46,512 nt of DNA, from the NCBI GenBank assembly GCA_023248155.1, contig JAHFFE010000006.1, positions 1-46,512 on the forward strand, written 5' to 3'. The position numbers and the translations under genes were made by a program. This DNA comes from Candidatus Omnitrophota bacterium. GTDB lineage: Bacteria > Omnitrophota > Gorgyraeia > 1-14-0-20-64-10. Of the stretch, positions 45,103 to 46,512 are shown piece after piece (positions within the stretch are counted from its first letter, which is position 1; each line of letters begins with the position of its first letter). The notes under the pieces were generated by a model that saw nothing but the letters and a program-made list of their open reading frames with translations, did not search any database and was not told where the DNA came from.

Positions 45103-46440
45103 ATGCCGAAAAATAAGATGAAGTTGAAGAAGCAAATGCCGTTGGACGATATCGAGTTGACGCCCCAGTTTCTCCAGGCGCTGGAGCTGATGGAAAAAAC
45201 AGACAAATGTTTGTTTATCACCGGAAAAGCGGGAACGGGCAAGTCGACACTGCTGAGATACTTCCGGTCAAAAACAAAGAAGAATGTTGTTGTCGTCGCG
45301 CCCACCGGAATAGCGGCCATCAATGTGGAAGGGCAGACGCTGCATTCATTCTTCAAGTTTCCGCCGAGATTTGTCCAGAAAGAAGATATCCGCCGCATCT
45401 CAAAGAACAAGAAATTGATCGAATGCCTGGACACGCTGATTATCGATGAGGTGTCGATGGTGCGGGCTGACCTGATGGATGGCGTTGATCACGCGTTGCG
45501 GGTTAATCGCGGGCAGCCCGATTTTCCGTTTGGTGGGGTGCAGGTGATCTTGTTCGGAGATCTTTTTCAGCTGCCGCCGATTGTGGATCGCGACATGGCG
45601 GAGATTTTCGAGCGGCGCTACGAAAGCCCGTACTTCTTTTCCTCCCGGGTTATTCAGGAAATTCAATTGGACTGTTTAGAGTTGACGAAGATTTACCGGC
45701 AAAGCGAAGCGGAGTTTATTGGCCTGCTTAATAAAATTCGCGATAAGGAATACGACGAGTGCGATCTGAATAAGCTGAACGAAAGAGTTGTATCGGCAGA
45801 CGACAGCGGCGGGGAAGATGAAATTGTTCTTACGACAACCAATCAGCGCGCCGGTGAAATCAATCAAGACCGATTGAACGCGCTGCCTGCTTCAGATGTT
45901 CAGTACGGCGCCAATGTAACCGGCAAGTTCGATGAATCCGCCTATCCGAACGACTCCTTGTTAATCTTGAAGAAGGGCGCCCAGGTGATGATGATCAAGA
46001 ATGATCCCAATAAGCGATGGGTTAACGGGAGCATCGGCCATATTCAGGATTTGTCGGAGCGGTCAATCACGGTGTCGATCGATGGCAAGAGCCATGATGT
46101 CCCAAAGTCGACATGGGAAAAGATCGCGTATCTATACGATGAAGAAACCGGGCGAATTGAATCAAAGGCGGTCGGCACTTTTGAGCAATATCCTCTGAAG
46201 TTAGCGTGGGCCATTACCATCCATAAGAGCCAGGGAAAGACTTTTGACAAGGTGATTGTTGAGCTGGGCAGTGGAGCCTTCGCGCATGGGCAGCTTTATG
46301 TGGCATTAAGCCGCTGTTCCTCTTTTGCCGGGTTGAAGTTGAAACGGCCGATTACGGCAAGAGATGTTGTATTTGATGATCGGATTCTGGAATTTCGGAC
46401 GCATTGGACATCCATGGCGGGTGATGCGCGACCTGCTTAA
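45103..46440 (+). CDS. PIF1/RRM3-like superfamily 1 helicase
   Basis: CLFITGKAGTGKSTLLRYF, VVAPTGIAAINVEGQTLHSFFKFPP, LIIDEVSMVRADLMDGVD, LFGDLFQLPPI, WAITIHKSQGKTFDKV, LYVALSRCSSFAGLKL. Confidence 0.92.
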   Translation: MPKNKMKLKKQMPLDDIELTPQFLQALELMEKTDKCLFITGKAGTGKSTLLRYFRSKTKKNVVVVAPTGIAAINVEGQTLHSFFKFPPRFVQKEDIRRISKNKKLIECLDTLIIDEVSMVRADLMDGVDHALRVNRGQPDFPFGGVQVILFGDLFQLPPIVDRDMAEIFERRYESPYFFSSRVIQEIQLDCLELTKIYRQSEAEFIGLLNKIRDKEYDECDLNKLNERVVSADDSGGEDEIVLTTTNQRAGEINQDRLNALPASDVQYGANVTGKFDESAYPNDSLLILKKGAQVMMIKNDPNKRWVNGSIGHIQDLSERSITVSIDGKSHDVPKSTWEKIAYLYDEETGRIESKAVGTFEQYPLKLAWAITIHKSQGKTFDKVIVELGSGAFAHGQLYVALSRCSSFAGLKLKRPITARDVVFDDRILEFRTHWTSMAGDARPA

Positions 46441-46457
46441 AAAGAAACAACACTGAT
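46425..46457 (+). repeat. nrdR 3'-end echo, copy 2
   Basis: tgcgcgacctgcttaaaaagaaacaacactgat; in the nrdR frame encodes (M)RDLLKKKQH*. Confidence 0.75.
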
Positions 46458-46512
46458 ATTTTTACTCCGAAGCGAATCCTGATCGTTGGCCATTCCAACA
46501 TTGGCGATGTTT
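46425..46512 (+). CDS. N-terminal fragment of an ORF running off the window, possibly glycosyltransferase family 9-like
   Basis: Open frame ...TDIFTPKRILIVGHSNIGDV; RILIVxxSNIGDV resembles GT9 heptosyltransferase N termini; no canonical start visible; fragment too short for certainty. Confidence 0.3.

Overview
46.5 kb of a moderately GC-rich bacterial chromosome, densely coding and mostly on the + strand. No rRNA, tRNA, CRISPR array or transposase was recognised. Left to right: (1) the 3' part of an ADP-forming acyl-CoA synthetase ATP-grasp gene and a D-2-hydroxyacid dehydrogenase; (2) small secreted proteins, an ArsR-type regulator, a beta-barrel-like protein and a secreted protein with an 18-bp tandem-repeat tail; (3) a Pycsar-effector-like membrane protein beside a ClC channel, a YheT-type hydrolase and a fatty-acid desaturase; (4) a stress-type cluster (Fe/Mn SOD, GlsB/YeaQ-like, rhodanese, YtxH-like) ending at a strong terminator; (5) an atypical SDR, an RlmI-like methyltransferase and a DoxX-like protein; (6) a Liv-type branched-chain amino acid ABC system whose binding-protein gene is separated from livHMGF by a 10-kb type IV pilus/type II secretion operon; (7) a tightly coupled operon purB-purL-purQ-purF-purM-purD-sua5-LMW phosphatase-rpiB-glyA-nrdR; (8) a compact cassette after nrdR (GIY-YIG nuclease missed by the ORF track, RHH antitoxin, RelE-like toxin, PIF1-like helicase). 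The most interesting signal is at the cassette edges. The last 33 nt of nrdR (44313-44345) recur at 28/33 identity right at the end of the helicase (46425-46457), and 4 of the 5 differences are synonymous in the nrdR frame (RDLLKKKQ* echoed). This looks like an att-like gene-end duplication left by a ~2.1-kb insertion. Other points: a group of apparently leaderless or near-leaderless promoters, a structured inverted-repeat element between livH and livM, an SDR without the canonical Tyr, a PurS-PurL fusion with separate PurQ, and a secreted acidic protein with no K/R/H. All family calls are from reading motifs; no database search was run.
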